Shown piece after piece: positions 44,034 through 54,006 of a stretch of 64,000 nt of DNA. Every line of letters begins with the position of its first letter. Position 1 is the stretch's first letter. Where the stretch lies: positions 620,001 to 684,000 of the forward strand of contig NZ_CACTIA010000005.1 of the NCBI RefSeq assembly GCF_902712915.1, written 5' to 3'. Under the pieces are notes generated by a model. It had not been told where the DNA came from. It did no database searches and saw only the letters and a program-made list of their open reading frames with translations. Made by a program: the position numbers and the translations under genes. The DNA comes from Acidiphilium sp. C61. GTDB taxonomy: Bacteria; Pseudomonadota; Alphaproteobacteria; Acetobacterales; Acetobacteraceae.

Positions 44034-44173
44034 CTCGAAATCGCTTGACAGCGCCGCCCTCCGATCTGCGATAGTTACGATCATGGAATCGGGAGTGATC
44101 TCATTCTTTCGCGCTTGACCCGACCGGCATACCGGCACATCCACAGGGCAAACCTTTGCCCGGATGAACTGGA

Positions 44174-45526
44174 ATGACCGAGACCGCCTCCCGCCGCACG
44201 CTGCACATCACCACCTGGGGCTGCCAGATGAACGTCTACGACAGTGGACGCATGGCGGACGTCCTGCGCCCACTCGGCTACCAGCAGGTCGCAACGCAGG
44301 ATGCGGACATGGTGATCCTCAACACCTGCCACATCCGCGAGCGTGCCTCGGAAAAACTGTTCTCCGAGCTCGGCCGCCTGCGCGCGCTCAAGGAATCCCG
44401 CGGCGGCGCGATGATGATCGCCGTCGCCGGCTGCGTCGCCCAGGCAGAGGGCGCCGAAATCATCGCCCGCGCTCCGCATGTCGATCTCGTGGTCGGCTCG
44501 CAGGCCTATTACCGCCTGCCTGAGCTGATCGCCGAGATCGAGGCCAAGCGCCGCGCCGTGATCGATACCGACTTCCCCGCCGCGCAGAAATTCGACCTGC
44601 TGCCCGAGGACCAGGCAAGCCAGGGCCCGATCGCCTTCCTCGCCATCCAGGAAGGCTGCGACAAGTTCTGCACCTTCTGCGTCGTCCCCTACACGCGCGG
44701 CGCCGAGGCCAGCCGGCCGGCCGCCGCCATCCTCGCCGAGGCCCGTCGCCTCGTCGCCGGCGGGGCGCGCGAGATCGCCCTGCTCGGCCAAAACGTCAAT
44801 GCCTGGCACGGCAAGGCGCCTGACGGCTCCACCTGGAATCTCGCCCGCCTGCTCGCCGAACTCGCCGACATCGACGGCCTCGCCCGGCTGCGCTACACCA
44901 CCTCCCACCCGCGCGACATGGACGCCGCACTGATCGCCTCCCATCGCGACAATCCGAAACTCATGCCCTTCCTGCACCTGCCCGTGCAATCCGGCTCGGA
45001 TGCCGTCCTCGCCCGCATGAACCGCCGCCACGATGCCGACCTTTTCCGCCGTATCGTCGGCGAGCTGCGCGCGGCCCGGCCGGACATCGCGCTGTCGTCC
45101 GATTTCATCGTCGGCTTCCCCGGCGAGACCGATGCCGATTTCGCCGCGACAATGCAGCTCGTCCGCGAAACCGGCTTTGCCCTGGCCTACAGCTTCAAAT
45201 ATTCCCGCCGCCCCGGCACGCCCGCCGCCGACGCCGCCGACCAGATCGACGAGGCGGTGAAGGATGCCCGCCTGCAGGAACTTCAGGCCGTGCTGCGCGA
45301 CCAGCAGCACGGCTTCAACCGCGCCCAGGTCGGCCGCAGCTTCGAGGTCCTCTTCACCGGCACCGGCCGCCATCCCGGCCAGTCCGCCGGCCGCTCGCCC
45401 TACCTGCAACCCGTTGTGGTCAACGATGCCGACATCGTGCCGGGGACTCTCCACACGGTGAAAATCGTGCAGTCCAACCCCAATTCTCTCATGGCCAGTC
45501 TCATACAGGAGCAGATCGCCGCTTGA
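44174..45526 (+). CDS. miaB: tRNA-2-methylthio-N6-dimethylallyladenosine synthase
   Basis: A 450-residue radical-SAM methylthiotransferase acting on i6A37 of tRNAs reading U-starting codons. The N-terminal UPF0004 domain holds a cluster with cysteines in [18 protein letters not shown] and AGCVAQAEG. The radical-SAM CxxxCxxC is [22 protein letters not shown] domain closes the protein (FEVLFTGTG onward). The length is normal. The stop overlaps the phoH-like start by TTGA. Confidence 0.95.
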   Translation: MTETASRRTLHITTWGCQMNVYDSGRMADVLRPLGYQQVATQDADMVILNTCHIRERASEKLFSELGRLRALKESRGGAMMIAVAGCVAQAEGAEIIARAPHVDLVVGSQAYYRLPELIAEIEAKRRAVIDTDFPAAQKFDLLPEDQASQGPIAFLAIQEGCDKFCTFCVVPYTRGAEASRPAAAILAEARRLVAGGAREIALLGQNVNAWHGKAPDGSTWNLARLLAELADIDGLARLRYTTSHPRDMDAALIASHRDNPKLMPFLHLPVQSGSDAVLARMNRRHDADLFRRIVGELRAARPDIALSSDFIVGFPGETDADFAATMQLVRETGFALAYSFKYSRRPGTPAADAADQIDEAVKDARLQELQAVLRDQQHGFNRAQVGRSFEVLFTGTGRHPGQSAGRSPYLQPVVVNDADIVPGTLHTVKIVQSNPNSLMASLIQEQIAA

Positions 45527-46524
45527 GCCAGATCGTCACATCACAGCCGCCAAGGCTGTCCCGCACCCTCACCTTCAACGACAACGGGTTGCTCTCCATC
45601 CTGCTCGGCGATCACGACCGCAACCTCGCCCGTCTTGAAAAGCGGCTTCATGTCCGGCTCGCCTGCCGCGGCAATCGGGTGTCGATCTCGGGCGAACCCG
45701 ACCAGGTTGCCGCCGCCGAAACCGCGCTTTCGGCACTCTACGACCGTCTCGCCCGCGGCGAGCAGATCTCCGGCGCCGAGGTCGATGCCGCCGCCCGCCT
45801 GGTCGATCCCACCGCCGAGCCCCGGCTGCCGCTGTCCGACCTGCCGGCCATCCGCACCCGCAAGGGCGTGGTCGGCCCGCGCAGCCCCGGCCAGGCCGCC
45901 TATATCGAGGAGCTTTCCCGCCACGAGATGGTCTTCGGCATCGGACCCGCCGGCACCGGCAAGACCTATCTAGCCGTCGCCCAGGCCGTTGCCATGCTCA
46001 CCTCCGGCCGCGTCGACCGCATCGTCCTCTCCCGCCCAGCGGTCGAGGCCGGCGAACGCCTCGGCTTCCTCCCCGGCGACATGAAGGAAAAGGTCGATCC
46101 CTATCTTCGCCCGCTCTACGACGCGCTGCAGGACATGATGCCCGGCGAGGTCATGGCCCGCCGCATGACCGCCGGCGAGATCGAGATCGCCCCCCTCGCC
46201 TTCATGCGCGGCCGCACCCTCGCGCATGCGTTCGTCATCCTCGACGAGGCTCAGAACACTACTCCGGCGCAGATGAAGATGTTCCTCACCCGCATGGGTG
46301 AGGGCACACGGATGGTCATCACCGGCGACCTCTCGCAGATCGACCTGCCGCCCGGCAGCCGCTCGGGCCTTGCCGACGCGCTGGAGACGCTGGAAGGCGT
46401 GTCCGGCATTGGCGTCACCCGCTTCAATGCCAGCGATGTGGTGCGCCACCCGCTGGTCGCCCGCATCGTCGAGGCCTACGACCACCGTTCGGAGGCGCAG
46501 CGCGAGCGCGCGCGGGATCTGTGA
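45523..46524 (+). CDS. ybeZ: PhoH family ATPase (YbeZ)
   Basis: A 333-residue protein with an N-terminal KH-like region and a P-loop ATPase domain (Walker [16 protein letters not shown], Walker [17 protein letters not shown], and [12 protein letters not shown]). YbeZ partners YbeY in rRNA maturation and ribosome quality control. It starts with TTG overlapping the miaB stop. Its own stop overlaps the ybeY GTG start (GTGA). The miaB-ybeZ-ybeY-ybeX order is the classic one. Confidence 0.93.
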   Translation: MSQIVTSQPPRLSRTLTFNDNGLLSILLGDHDRNLARLEKRLHVRLACRGNRVSISGEPDQVAAAETALSALYDRLARGEQISGAEVDAAARLVDPTAEPRLPLSDLPAIRTRKGVVGPRSPGQAAYIEELSRHEMVFGIGPAGTGKTYLAVAQAVAMLTSGRVDRIVLSRPAVEAGERLGFLPGDMKEKVDPYLRPLYDALQDMMPGEVMARRMTAGEIEIAPLAFMRGRTLAHAFVILDEAQNTTPAQMKMFLTRMGEGTRMVITGDLSQIDLPPGSRSGLADALETLEGVSGIGVTRFNASDVVRHPLVARIVEAYDHRSEAQRERARDL

Positions 46525-46973
46525 ACGAGCCTCCAAGTAGCCCCCCCCGCGGCGCCGCGCTGCGGGGGCTCATCCACATTGCCGAGCCCCGCTGGCGCCG
46601 CTTCGTGCCGGACGCCGAGCGCGTGGTCGCGCGCGCGCTTGAAGCTGCCGGCGCCGCCTGCCCGGTCATCCTCGCCGATAACCGCACGGTGAAGGCGCTG
46701 AACGCGCGCGACCGCGGCCGCAACAAGGCGACCAACGTCCTCACCTACGAGATGCCGCCGGAGATCATCCTTGCCCTCGGCGTCGTCCTGCGCGAGGCCC
46801 GCGCCGCACGCCGCCGCCCGGCGCACCATCTCGCCCATCTCGTCGTCCACGGCGCGCTCCACCTCGCCGGCGAGGATCACCACGAAGCCGGCGAGGCCCG
46901 CCGCATGGAGCGCCTCGAAGCTCGTCTGCTGCACCGCCTAGGCGTGCCCAACCCCTGGAAATATGCGTCATGA
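46521..46973 (+). CDS. ybeY: Endoribonuclease YbeY (rRNA maturation factor)
   Basis: A 150-residue zinc metallo-endoribonuclease for 16S rRNA 3' end maturation and 70S quality control. The metal motif HGxLHLxGxDH is present as [11 protein letters not shown], with a glutamate where tyrosine is usual. The [12 protein letters not shown] block is conserved. The GTG start overlaps ybeZ by four bases. A region often found between the TNVLSFP block and the metal motif is short here. Confidence 0.92.
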   Translation: MNEPPSSPPRGAALRGLIHIAEPRWRRFVPDAERVVARALEAAGAACPVILADNRTVKALNARDRGRNKATNVLTYEMPPEIILALGVVLREARAARRRPAHHLAHLVVHGALHLAGEDHHEAGEARRMERLEARLLHRLGVPNPWKYAS

Positions 46974-47046
46974 CAGCGCGCAGGGCTGGCGTGGCGGCTG
47001 CGCGCCGAAGCGAAAAAAATCATCGGCGGAACCGGAGACTGCGCCG

Positions 47047-47901
47047 ATGAGTGGGTCGTGGTTCTCACGCCTGCTCAGCAAGATGCGCGAGCAGCCCGAT
47101 CTGCGCCGGCAGATCGGCGAGCTGATGGAAGAAGCCGCGGAGGAAGCCGGCGGCGATGAGGGCGGCACCGGGCTCGACCGCCAGGAACGCGCGCTGATCG
47201 CCAATGTCCTCCGCCTGCGCGGCATCACCGCCGACGACGTGATGATCCCCCGCGCCGACATCGTCGCCATGCGCGCCGACGTCACGCTGGACCAGGCGAT
47301 CGACCAGATCCGCCGCGAGGGCCATTCCCGCATGCCCGTCTTCGGCGAGCATCTCGACGACATTCTTGGCATGGTCCACATCAAGGATGTGGTCGGTTAC
47401 ACCGGCCGCGCCGAGGCCTTCTCGCTCCGCGCCATCCTCCGCCGCCCGCTGATGGTCGCCCCCCAGATCCCGGTCCTCGACCTGCTGCTGCAGATGCGCC
47501 AGCGGCGCACCCATCTCGCTCTGGTCATCGACGAATATGGCGGCGTCGACGGGCTCGTCACCATCGAGGACCTCGTCGAGACCATCGTCGGCGACATCGA
47601 CGACGAGCACGACGAGATCGAGGGCCCGCTGATGATCGACCGTGACGACGGCGCGGTCGATCTCAACGCCCGCCTTCCGGTGGAGGATTTCACCGCCAGG
47701 TTCGGCGACTTCCTGACCGACGAGGAAAAGGAAGCCGATCTCGACACAGTGGGCGGCCTCGTCTTCACACTCGCCGGACGCGTGCCCACCCGCGGCGAGA
47801 TCATCGCCCACCCCGCGGGTATCGAGTTCCTGGTCCTCGACGCCGATGCCCGCCGCATTCGCCGCCTGCGCGCCCGCCGCATCGCCCCCGAAACAGACTA
47901 A
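47047..47901 (+). CDS. CBS-domain hemolysin/CorC-like protein (YbeX)
   Basis: A 284-residue cytosolic protein. A CBS pair (DVMIPRADIVAMRADVTLDQ, then THLALVIDEYGGVDGLVTIE) is followed by a CorC/HlyC-type transporter-associated domain near the C-terminus (TVGGLVFTLAGRVPTRGEI). It is the YbeX of the cluster, linked to magnesium/cobalt efflux and ribosome function. I chose the ATG at 47047 with CGGAG upstream; an in-frame ATG at 46963 would add 28 unconserved residues and overlap ybeY. The usual next gene lnt is not here. Confidence 0.88.
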   Translation: MSGSWFSRLLSKMREQPDLRRQIGELMEEAAEEAGGDEGGTGLDRQERALIANVLRLRGITADDVMIPRADIVAMRADVTLDQAIDQIRREGHSRMPVFGEHLDDILGMVHIKDVVGYTGRAEAFSLRAILRRPLMVAPQIPVLDLLLQMRQRRTHLALVIDEYGGVDGLVTIEDLVETIVGDIDDEHDEIEGPLMIDRDDGAVDLNARLPVEDFTARFGDFLTDEEKEADLDTVGGLVFTLAGRVPTRGEIIAHPAGIEFLVLDADARRIRRLRARRIAPETD

Positions 47902-48017
47902 TCGGATCATCCTTACCTTACCGTCCCGGCAAGGGTCTTTTGCTGCCCCCGTGCCTACCGCGCCGCAGCGCGCGGGCACAGATAGGGGAAGCAGATCACC
48001 AACCAAGGACAATCATC

Positions 48018-48239
48018 ATGACCCGCAACATCCTGCTCAAGCTGCCCATCGTTCTGGCTCTTGCCGTTGCACCCGCACACGCAGCAGCAACGCATGACGT
48101 ACCCTGGTTCACTCTTCACGCCTCAGCCCGTCAGGCCGCGATTGCGACCTGCGCCGCCAATCCCGGCGATCTCGCGGCAAGCCCGGACTGCATCAACGCC
48201 AATACGGCCGCCCACGAGGCACTCGCCAGCGAACTCTGA
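48018..48239 (+). CDS. Small secreted protein of unknown function
   Basis: A 73-residue protein with a clear Sec signal peptide (MTRNILLKLPIVLALAVAPAHA, cleavage after AHA). The mature part is about 50 residues with two cysteines (TCAANPGDL and PDCINAN), which could form one disulfide in the periplasm. The pattern resembles small EexN-like proteins, but I cannot assign a function. An AAGGAC site precedes the ATG. Confidence 0.65.
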   Translation: MTRNILLKLPIVLALAVAPAHAAATHDVPWFTLHASARQAAIATCAANPGDLAASPDCINANTAAHEALASEL

Positions 48240-48373
48240 TCCGTAACCTTCGTCTTGCGAGCGGTGCCGATCGCCGCGATGCTGCACTGCAGCAAAAGCA
48301 AATCGGCGTCGATCGCAAATCTGCTAATGATCTGCGCAGACAGTTTTCCCTGAACTTGGCAAAATAAAATCCC

Positions 48374-48405
48374 GATCCGATCAGGCGCTGAAGCCTGATC
48401 GGATC
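48374..48405 (-). terminator. Stem-loop, probable terminator of the DUF1330 gene
   Basis: GATCCGATCAGGC and GCCTGATCGGATC form a perfect 13-base-pair stem with a six-base loop. Read on the minus strand, it is followed by GGGATTTTATTTTG, so it suits termination of the gene ending at 48436. Its arms resemble the inner part of the palindromic repeat family. Confidence 0.65.
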
Positions 48406-48435
48406 AGGCGATTGCCGTCGGCCTCCCTCTCGAGG

Positions 48436-48765
48436 TTACGAGAAGCGGCCGTCCGCATCGGAACCCGGTTGCATGCCGTCATATCCCTCCACCACCACAA
48501 CATCAGCGGCTGAGGCACCTGCCCGCAGCGCCTTCGCCTTTGCGTATTCGGGCGAGTGATAGCAGGCCAGCGCGGTCGCACGGTCTGGAAACTCCAGCAC
48601 CACGATGCGGGACCTCATGCTTCCCTCGACTGCCTCCACCGTTCCGCCGCGCACCAAGAACCTCGCACCGTATTTTGCGAATGCTACCGCATTCTCGCGC
48701 ACGTAAGCCGCATAAGCCTCAGGATCGCTCACATCGACGCTCGCGATCCAATATCCCTTCGCCAT
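48436..48765 (-). CDS. DUF1330 domain protein
   Basis: A 109-residue ferredoxin-like (dimeric alpha/beta barrel) protein: KGYWIASVDVSDPEAYAAYV at the N-terminus and VVLEFPDRATALACYHSPEY in the middle are the family hallmarks. The function of the family is unknown; it is related to small monooxygenase-like folds. The ATG is preceded by a GGGGA site. It stands alone. Confidence 0.82.
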   Translation of the reverse strand: MAKGYWIASVDVSDPEAYAAYVRENAVAFAKYGARFLVRGGTVEAVEGSMRSRIVVLEFPDRATALACYHSPEYAKAKALRAGASAADVVVVEGYDGMQPGSDADGRFS

Positions 48766-48939
48766 TTCCCCGCTCCATCCGACTGCTGACTGATCATTCG
48801 CGCTCAGCGCAAAACATGACATGGCAAAATCACATCGTAAAACCCGTCTGCGCCAACACACATCATGATGTCACTACAGCAGGTAGACTTCATCGAAAAA
48901 TTTACCGGATGCTCTGAAGTGGGTTGTTCGCTGTATAGA

Positions 48940-49235
48940 AGCGGCGTTTCTATTTCATATATTCAATAATAAAATTACGATTTTTTCTAAACCATATCTT
49001 ATCTTGAATAATTTAAAATATATAATAAAATTTAATTATCGAAAAGATAATCTATATCATAAATCACTGATCTATCCAATAATCAAAACGCCTGCAGGCG
49101 TTATCATATCATATCCATATGTAAATAATATTATCATGGTTTTTTCTTTATTTTGATACATATTATTCAAATAACGGCAACCTGTAAGGAAAAATCTGCC
49201 TGATATGGGTTTGAGAATCGTGGTTCGGTTATTGC
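48940..49235. other. AT-rich intergenic segment upstream of the Ehu-type transporter
   Basis: Between the DUF1330 gene and ehuB (540 bases without a gene), 48945-49170 is very AT-rich with no credible coding frame. It contains one conspicuous GC-rich 16-base palindrome, AACGCCTGCAGGCGTT, at 49087-49102. It probably holds the promoter of the transporter operon. Confidence 0.55.
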
Positions 49236-49305
49236 CTCAGTGATCCGGGTTGATGGTCGCCGCTACGACTTGATTGTTCGAGAGCGAGAGGAAGAGGAGG
49301 GCAAC

Positions 49306-50184
49306 ATGACATTTTCAACAACACGGCGCGGCGCGCTCACCCTGTTCGGCGCCGGCATGACCGCCGCAACCCTCGGCGTCCCCGGCGATGCGGAAGCGGC
49401 GAATGTGCTCGACGGCATCCGCGGCCGCGGCTTCATCCGCATCGCCATCGCCAACGAGGTGCCTTATGGCTTCATGAACGCGGACGGCCAGGCGCACGGC
49501 ATCGCCCCCGACGTGGCGAAACACGTCCTCGGCGAAATCGGCATCCACCGCCAGCAATGGGTTGTCACCCCTTTCGGCTCGCTGATCCCCGGCCTCAAGG
49601 CCCGCCGCTTCGACATGGTCGCCGCCAGCCAGAACGTGCTGCCGGCGCGCTGCACCCAGGTCGCGTTCTCGGTCATCAATTCGAGCTATGGCGAGGGCCT
49701 GCTGGTCAAGGCCGGCAACCCGCTCGGCATCCATGGCTATGACTGGTTCCTCAAGCACCGCGACAAGAAATTCGCGATCGTCGCCGGCGCCGACGAACTC
49801 CGCTTCGCCCACGCCGTTGGCATCCATGACAGCCAGATCGTCAATCTCAGCGCCAATGCCGACGCGCTCTCCGCCGTGGCCGATGGCCGCGTCGCCGCCT
49901 ATGCCGCGACCGGCCTTACGGTCGCCCGCCTCGCCCGCCACAGCAAGGCGGTCGAACCCGCCGCCCCATTCACTCAGCCCGTGGTGCATGGACATTCGGT
50001 GCGCAGCTACGGTGCCTTCAGCTTCCGCAAGGACGAGACCTCCCTCCTCACCGCCTTCGACAAGGCGCTCGACGCCTACAAGAAAACCGACGCCTGGGCC
50101 CACACGCTGATGAAATATGGCCTGACGAAGCAGGACGTCGAAGCCGCCCGCCAGATGACCACGGCGGATCGCTGCAAGGCGTGA
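49306..50184 (+). CDS. ehuB: Ectoine/amino-acid ABC transporter substrate-binding protein (EhuB-like)
   Basis: A 292-residue periplasmic solute-binding protein with a twin-arginine-like/Sec signal (TTRRGALTLFGAGMTAATLG) and a family 3 binding fold (IRIAIANEVPYGFMNADGQA, FGSLIPGLKARRFDMVAASQ, ARCTQVAFS). These blocks resemble EhuB, which binds ectoine and hydroxyectoine. GGAGG precedes the ATG. It is followed by two permeases and an ATPase in the Ehu order. No ectoine catabolic (eut/doe) genes are nearby, so the substrate could be another polar amino acid. Confidence 0.78.
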   Translation: MTFSTTRRGALTLFGAGMTAATLGVPGDAEAANVLDGIRGRGFIRIAIANEVPYGFMNADGQAHGIAPDVAKHVLGEIGIHRQQWVVTPFGSLIPGLKARRFDMVAASQNVLPARCTQVAFSVINSSYGEGLLVKAGNPLGIHGYDWFLKHRDKKFAIVAGADELRFAHAVGIHDSQIVNLSANADALSAVADGRVAAYAATGLTVARLARHSKAVEPAAPFTQPVVHGHSVRSYGAFSFRKDETSLLTAFDKALDAYKKTDAWAHTLMKYGLTKQDVEAARQMTTADRCKA

Positions 50185-50209
50185 CGATCGGCGCGGCGGA
50201 GCAGACCTG

Positions 50210-50875
50210 ATGCACTGGACCGGCTTCATCGCCCCGCTCGCGCGCGGCGCATGGATCACGGCCGAGATCACGGCATATTCGACGGTGCTGGGCGCGGCCC
50301 TGTCCTTCGCCGCCGGTCTCGGCCGCGTCTCGCGCGGCCGCGCCGCCCGCGTCACCGCCGCAGTCTATATCGAGATCTTCCGCGGCACCTCGCTACTGGT
50401 CCAGATGTTCTGGCTCTATTATGCGCTGCCCCTGCTCGGCCCCTCGCTGTCGCCAATGGTCAGCGGCGTGCTCGCCCTCTCGCTCAATATCGGCGCCTAT
50501 GGCGCCGAGGTCGTGCGCGGCGCCATCAACGCCGTTCCGCCCGAGCAGTGGGAAGCCTCGACCGCGCTCAGTTTGACCCGCCGCCAGGCGCTCTGGCGGA
50601 TCATCATGCCCCAAGCCCTCGCCGAGATGATGCCGCCCTTCGGCAATCTCGCGATCCAGAACCTGAAGGACACCTCGCTGGTCTCGCTGATCACCATCAG
50701 CGACCTCACCTTCCATGCCGATGCGCTGCGCAACCTCACCCTCGCCAGCACGCCGATCTACACGCTGACCCTGCTGATGTATTTCGGCATGGCACTGGTG
50801 CTGACGGTGATGATCCGACTGATCGAGCGCTGGAGTCGCCGCCACCTCGCCCCGGCACGGGGTGCGCACGCATGA
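50210..50875 (+). CDS. ehuC: Amino-acid/ectoine ABC transporter permease (EhuC-like)
   Basis: A 221-residue inner-membrane permease of the His/Glu/Gln/Arg family. It has about five hydrophobic helices and the EAA loop [40 protein letters not shown] is the family's characteristic second-helix region. It forms the membrane channel with the following permease. Its stop overlaps the ehuD start by four bases. Confidence 0.85.
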   Translation: MHWTGFIAPLARGAWITAEITAYSTVLGAALSFAAGLGRVSRGRAARVTAAVYIEIFRGTSLLVQMFWLYYALPLLGPSLSPMVSGVLALSLNIGAYGAEVVRGAINAVPPEQWEASTALSLTRRQALWRIIMPQALAEMMPPFGNLAIQNLKDTSLVSLITISDLTFHADALRNLTLASTPIYTLTLLMYFGMALVLTVMIRLIERWSRRHLAPARGAHA

Positions 50876-51564
50876 TCTACGGCATCCACTGGAATCTCCA
50901 CACCCCGCTCGCCTTCGCGATGTCGATCCTGCCGATCCTGCTGATCGGCATGAAGGTCACGGTGGAGGCGACCATTCTCGGCTTCCTGGTCGCCCTGCTG
51001 CTCGGCCTCGTCCTCGCGCTACTGCGGCGGGTGCCGCTGCGGACCATCGCCTGGCCCACCGCGGTGGTGATCGAGTTCCTCCGCGACACGCCGCTGCTCG
51101 TGCAGCTCTTCTTTCTCTATTACGTGCTGCCGAAATACGGCGTCACCCTGCCCGCCCTGTTCACCGGCGTTCTCGCCCTCGGCGTGCAGTACAGCGCCTA
51201 CACGTCCGAGGTCTACCGCGCCGGGCTCGATGCGATCGATCGCGGCCAGGTCGAGGCGGCGACGGCGCTGAACCTCTCCCGCGCGCGGCTCTACCGCACC
51301 ATCATCCTGCCGCAGGCGGTCCCGCGCATCATCCCCGCGCTCGGCAACTACCTTGTCTCGATGATGAAGGACACGCCGGTGCTCTCGACCGTGACGGTGA
51401 TGGAAATGCTCAACCTCGCCCAGATCATCGGCGACCGAACCTATCGTTACCTCATCCCGCTGACCATCGTCGGCGCCCTGTTCCTGCTGCTGACGGTGAT
51501 CGCCAGCACCACCGTCAACCGGCTCGAGCGGGTGCTGCCCAAGGAAGGAGTTCCATTGCGATGA
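50872..51564 (+). CDS. ehuD: Amino-acid/ectoine ABC transporter permease (EhuD-like)
   Basis: A 230-residue permease with the EAA loop [20 protein letters not shown] and the helix signature [20 protein letters not shown]. It pairs with EhuC as a heterodimeric channel. Both ends overlap neighbouring genes by four bases (ATGA), so stoichiometric translation is likely. Confidence 0.85.
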   Translation: MIYGIHWNLHTPLAFAMSILPILLIGMKVTVEATILGFLVALLLGLVLALLRRVPLRTIAWPTAVVIEFLRDTPLLVQLFFLYYVLPKYGVTLPALFTGVLALGVQYSAYTSEVYRAGLDAIDRGQVEAATALNLSRARLYRTIILPQAVPRIIPALGNYLVSMMKDTPVLSTVTVMEMLNLAQIIGDRTYRYLIPLTIVGALFLLLTVIASTTVNRLERVLPKEGVPLR

Positions 51565-52355
51565 GCCCGCCCGCCGAACCCGGGACGGCCCCGGACGAGA
51601 TCATCCGCTTCGAAACCGTCACGAAGCGCTTCGGCCCGCTTACCGTGCTCGACGAGTTCGACTTCCACGTCGCCCCCGGCGAGAAGGTGACGCTGATCGG
51701 CCCGTCCGGCTCCGGCAAATCCACCGTGCTGCGCATCCTGATGACACTGGAGCCGTTCCAGAAAGGCCGCGTCGAGCTCGACGGCATTTCCTATCACGAA
51801 CCCGGCGGCAAGGGTCCGTTCAAGGCCTCGCCGCGACATTTGCGCGAGATCCGCACCCGCGTCGGCATGGTGTTCCAGGGCTTCAACCTGTTCCCGCACA
51901 TGACCGTGCTGCGCAACATCATCGAGGCGCCCGTCGCCGTGCTGAAGATCCCGAAGGAGGAGGCGATCGAGCGGGCGATGGGCTTGCTCGACCTCGTCGG
52001 CCTCGCCGACAAGAAGGACGCCTATCCCCGCCAGCTTTCGGGCGGCCAGAAGCAGCGCGTCGCGATCGCCCGCGCCCTCGCCATGCGTCCGCGGGTGATC
52101 CTGTTCGACGAACCGACCTCGGCGCTTGATCCGCAGCTCGTCGGCGAGGTGCTGAACGTCATCCGCGACCTCGCGCACGAGCACGATCTGACCATGCTGA
52201 TGGTCACCCACGAAATGCGCTTCGCCCGCGAAATCTCGGACCGCGTCTGCTTCTTCGACCAGGGCCGCATCGCCGAGCAGGGCTCGCCGGAGGAGATTTT
52301 CAGCGAACCGCGCGAAGATCGCACCCGCGAATTCCTGCAATCCGTGCTTGGCTGA
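51561..52355 (+). CDS. ehuA: Amino-acid/ectoine ABC transporter ATP-binding protein (EhuA-like)
   Basis: A 264-residue ABC ATPase. Walker A is [12 protein letters not shown], the signature is [16 protein letters not shown], Walker B is [14 protein letters not shown], and the switch histidine is [10 protein letters not shown]. It is closest in form to GlnQ/EhuA importer ATPases. It energises uptake through EhuC and EhuD and is the last gene of the transporter operon; the next gene starts 237 bases downstream. Confidence 0.88.
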   Translation: MSPPAEPGTAPDEIIRFETVTKRFGPLTVLDEFDFHVAPGEKVTLIGPSGSGKSTVLRILMTLEPFQKGRVELDGISYHEPGGKGPFKASPRHLREIRTRVGMVFQGFNLFPHMTVLRNIIEAPVAVLKIPKEEAIERAMGLLDLVGLADKKDAYPRQLSGGQKQRVAIARALAMRPRVILFDEPTSALDPQLVGEVLNVIRDLAHEHDLTMLMVTHEMRFAREISDRVCFFDQGRIAEQGSPEEIFSEPREDRTREFLQSVLG

Positions 52356-52592
52356 TTGGTCTCGGGCGCTCGTTACTTATCGCCCCCTTGGCCGTGGCAT
52401 CCAAAATAGAGCACCGCAGATCGACCAGGTATGGTCGGGGCATCATACGTACTGTATTCGTCAACGAAGCCAGTTTTTCCGATCTGCCCGACCATCTCGC
52501 ATGCCATATCTGGCCTGAAGCGGGCATGATCCGGGCGGCGGGCCGCAGACTTTGAAACTGACGTCTGCCATTGCCGAAGGAACATAGGACCG

Positions 52593-53780
52593 ATGACCAC
52601 CGACACCCCCCGCAAGCCTGGCCGGCTGTTCTTTGCGAATCCCGGCCCGACCAACATACCTGACTCGGTATTGCGGGCGATGGACCGGCCAACAACCGAT
52701 TTCATGAGCGCCGATTTCATCGACATCTATGACCGCGCAGTTGCGGGACTGAAACGGCTGCTGTTCACCACCGGCGAGGTGTTCATCTACACCTCCAGCG
52801 GCCACGGCGCCTGGGAAGCAACGCTGCAGAACCTGTTCTCGCCGGGTGATCGCATCCTGATGCCCGATGCAGGGTATTTCTCCCGCGTCTGGGGGGCGAT
52901 GGCGCGCACGCTCGGGCTTGAAGTCGAGATGCCGGAAGCCGACTGGCGGCGTGGCCCCGATATCAGCGCGATCGCCGACCGGCTCGCCGCCGACACCGCG
53001 CACGACATCAAGGCGATCTGCATCGTCCATAACGAAACCTCGACCGGCGTGGCGGTGCCTCTGCCCGAAATCCGCGCCGCGCTGGACGAAGCCGGCCACC
53101 CGGCGCTGCTGCTGGTCGACACCATCTCCTCCTTCGGCTCGTTCGAATTTCGGATGGTGGACTGGGGGATCGACGCCGTGGTCGGCGGCAGCCAGAAGGG
53201 TCTGATGCTGCCCGCCGGCCTCGCCTTCACTGCGGTGAGCGAGAAGGCACTCGCCGCCCATGCCGAGGCACGGCTGGCAAGGTTCTATTTCGACTGGACC
53301 CGGATGATGGCGCGCCGGCATCGCAGCTTCGCCGGCACCGTGCCGATCGCCCCGTTTTATGGCCTGTTGGAAGCCGTGCGGCTCATCGAGGCGGAAGGGG
53401 TCGAAGCGGTATGGCGCCGGCATCATCGCCTCGCGGAAGCAACGCGGCGGGCGGCATCGGTCTGGAGTGGCAATCAGGGTGTGGCGTTCTTCTGCACCGA
53501 TCAGGCTCGTCGGTCGGATTCGGTGACCGCAATCCTGATGCCCGAGGGTCACGACGGCGAAGCGGTGCGCCGGATCGCCTATGAACGCTTCAACGTCTCG
53601 CTCGGCGCCGGACTCGATCCGCTCGGCGGCAAGGTGTTCCGCATCGGCCATATGGGCGATCTGAACGAGCCCATGCTGCTGGGCACGCTCGGCGTGGTCG
53701 AGATGGCGCTGCGCCTCGCCCGCGTGCCGCACGCCCGCGGCGGCGTCGATGCGGCGATCGACTATCTTGGCGCCGGCTGA
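52593..53780 (+). CDS. Class V aminotransferase (serine/alanine-glyoxylate aminotransferase type)
   Basis: A 395-residue fold-type I PLP enzyme. FFANPGPTNIPDSVLRAMDR is the SgaA/AGXT N-terminus. SSGHGAWEATLQNL forms the phosphate cup. The PLP aspartate is in LLVDTISSFGSFEF, and the Schiff-base lysine is in GGSQKGLMLPAG. Family members transfer amino groups from serine, alanine or aspartate to glyoxylate; the BhcA subgroup is a close relative. Its position behind an amino-acid importer suggests use of the imported compound, which is inference. Confidence 0.85.
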   Translation: MTTDTPRKPGRLFFANPGPTNIPDSVLRAMDRPTTDFMSADFIDIYDRAVAGLKRLLFTTGEVFIYTSSGHGAWEATLQNLFSPGDRILMPDAGYFSRVWGAMARTLGLEVEMPEADWRRGPDISAIADRLAADTAHDIKAICIVHNETSTGVAVPLPEIRAALDEAGHPALLLVDTISSFGSFEFRMVDWGIDAVVGGSQKGLMLPAGLAFTAVSEKALAAHAEARLARFYFDWTRMMARRHRSFAGTVPIAPFYGLLEAVRLIEAEGVEAVWRRHHRLAEATRRAASVWSGNQGVAFFCTDQARRSDSVTAILMPEGHDGEAVRRIAYERFNVSLGAGLDPLGGKVFRIGHMGDLNEPMLLGTLGVVEMALRLARVPHARGGVDAAIDYLGAG

Positions 53781-53857
53781 ACCTGCACCAATTTGCACCT
53801 GACCGGCCGAGCCACTTGTTGAGTCTCGCAGCCGCTCAGGGTAATCAGACGAAGCGG

Positions 53858-53932
53858 GCCGGGTTAGCACAGCGGTAGTGCAGCGGTTTTGTAAACCGAA
53901 GGTCGGGGGTTCAAATCCCTCACCCGGCACCA
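53858..53932 (+). tRNA. tRNA-Thr (anticodon TGT)
   Basis: A 75-base cloverleaf: acceptor GCCGGGT pairs with ACCCGGC, discriminator A, encoded CCA. The D-arm is AGCACAGCGGTAGTGC, the anticodon loop TTTGTAA gives TGT, and the T-arm holds GTTCAAATC. It lies between the aminotransferase and the convergent cyclase-family gene. Confidence 0.95.
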
Positions 53933-54006
53933 GCCCTCCACCAGGTCCGATTTTGAGCGCTCTTGGCAACAGGCGGGCAAATCGCCCGGCCTGTTGTCCT
54001 GAAATT

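Noticed and set aside
44082..44117. An 11-codon ATG frame (MESGVISFFRA) upstream of miaB that could be a leader peptide
   Set aside because: No ribosome site, no run of regulatory codons and no attenuator hairpin were seen.
46963..47046. An 84-base upstream extension of the CorC-like gene
   Set aside because: The added residues are basic and unlike the family, and the internal ATG has its own ribosome site; it stays possible but less likely.
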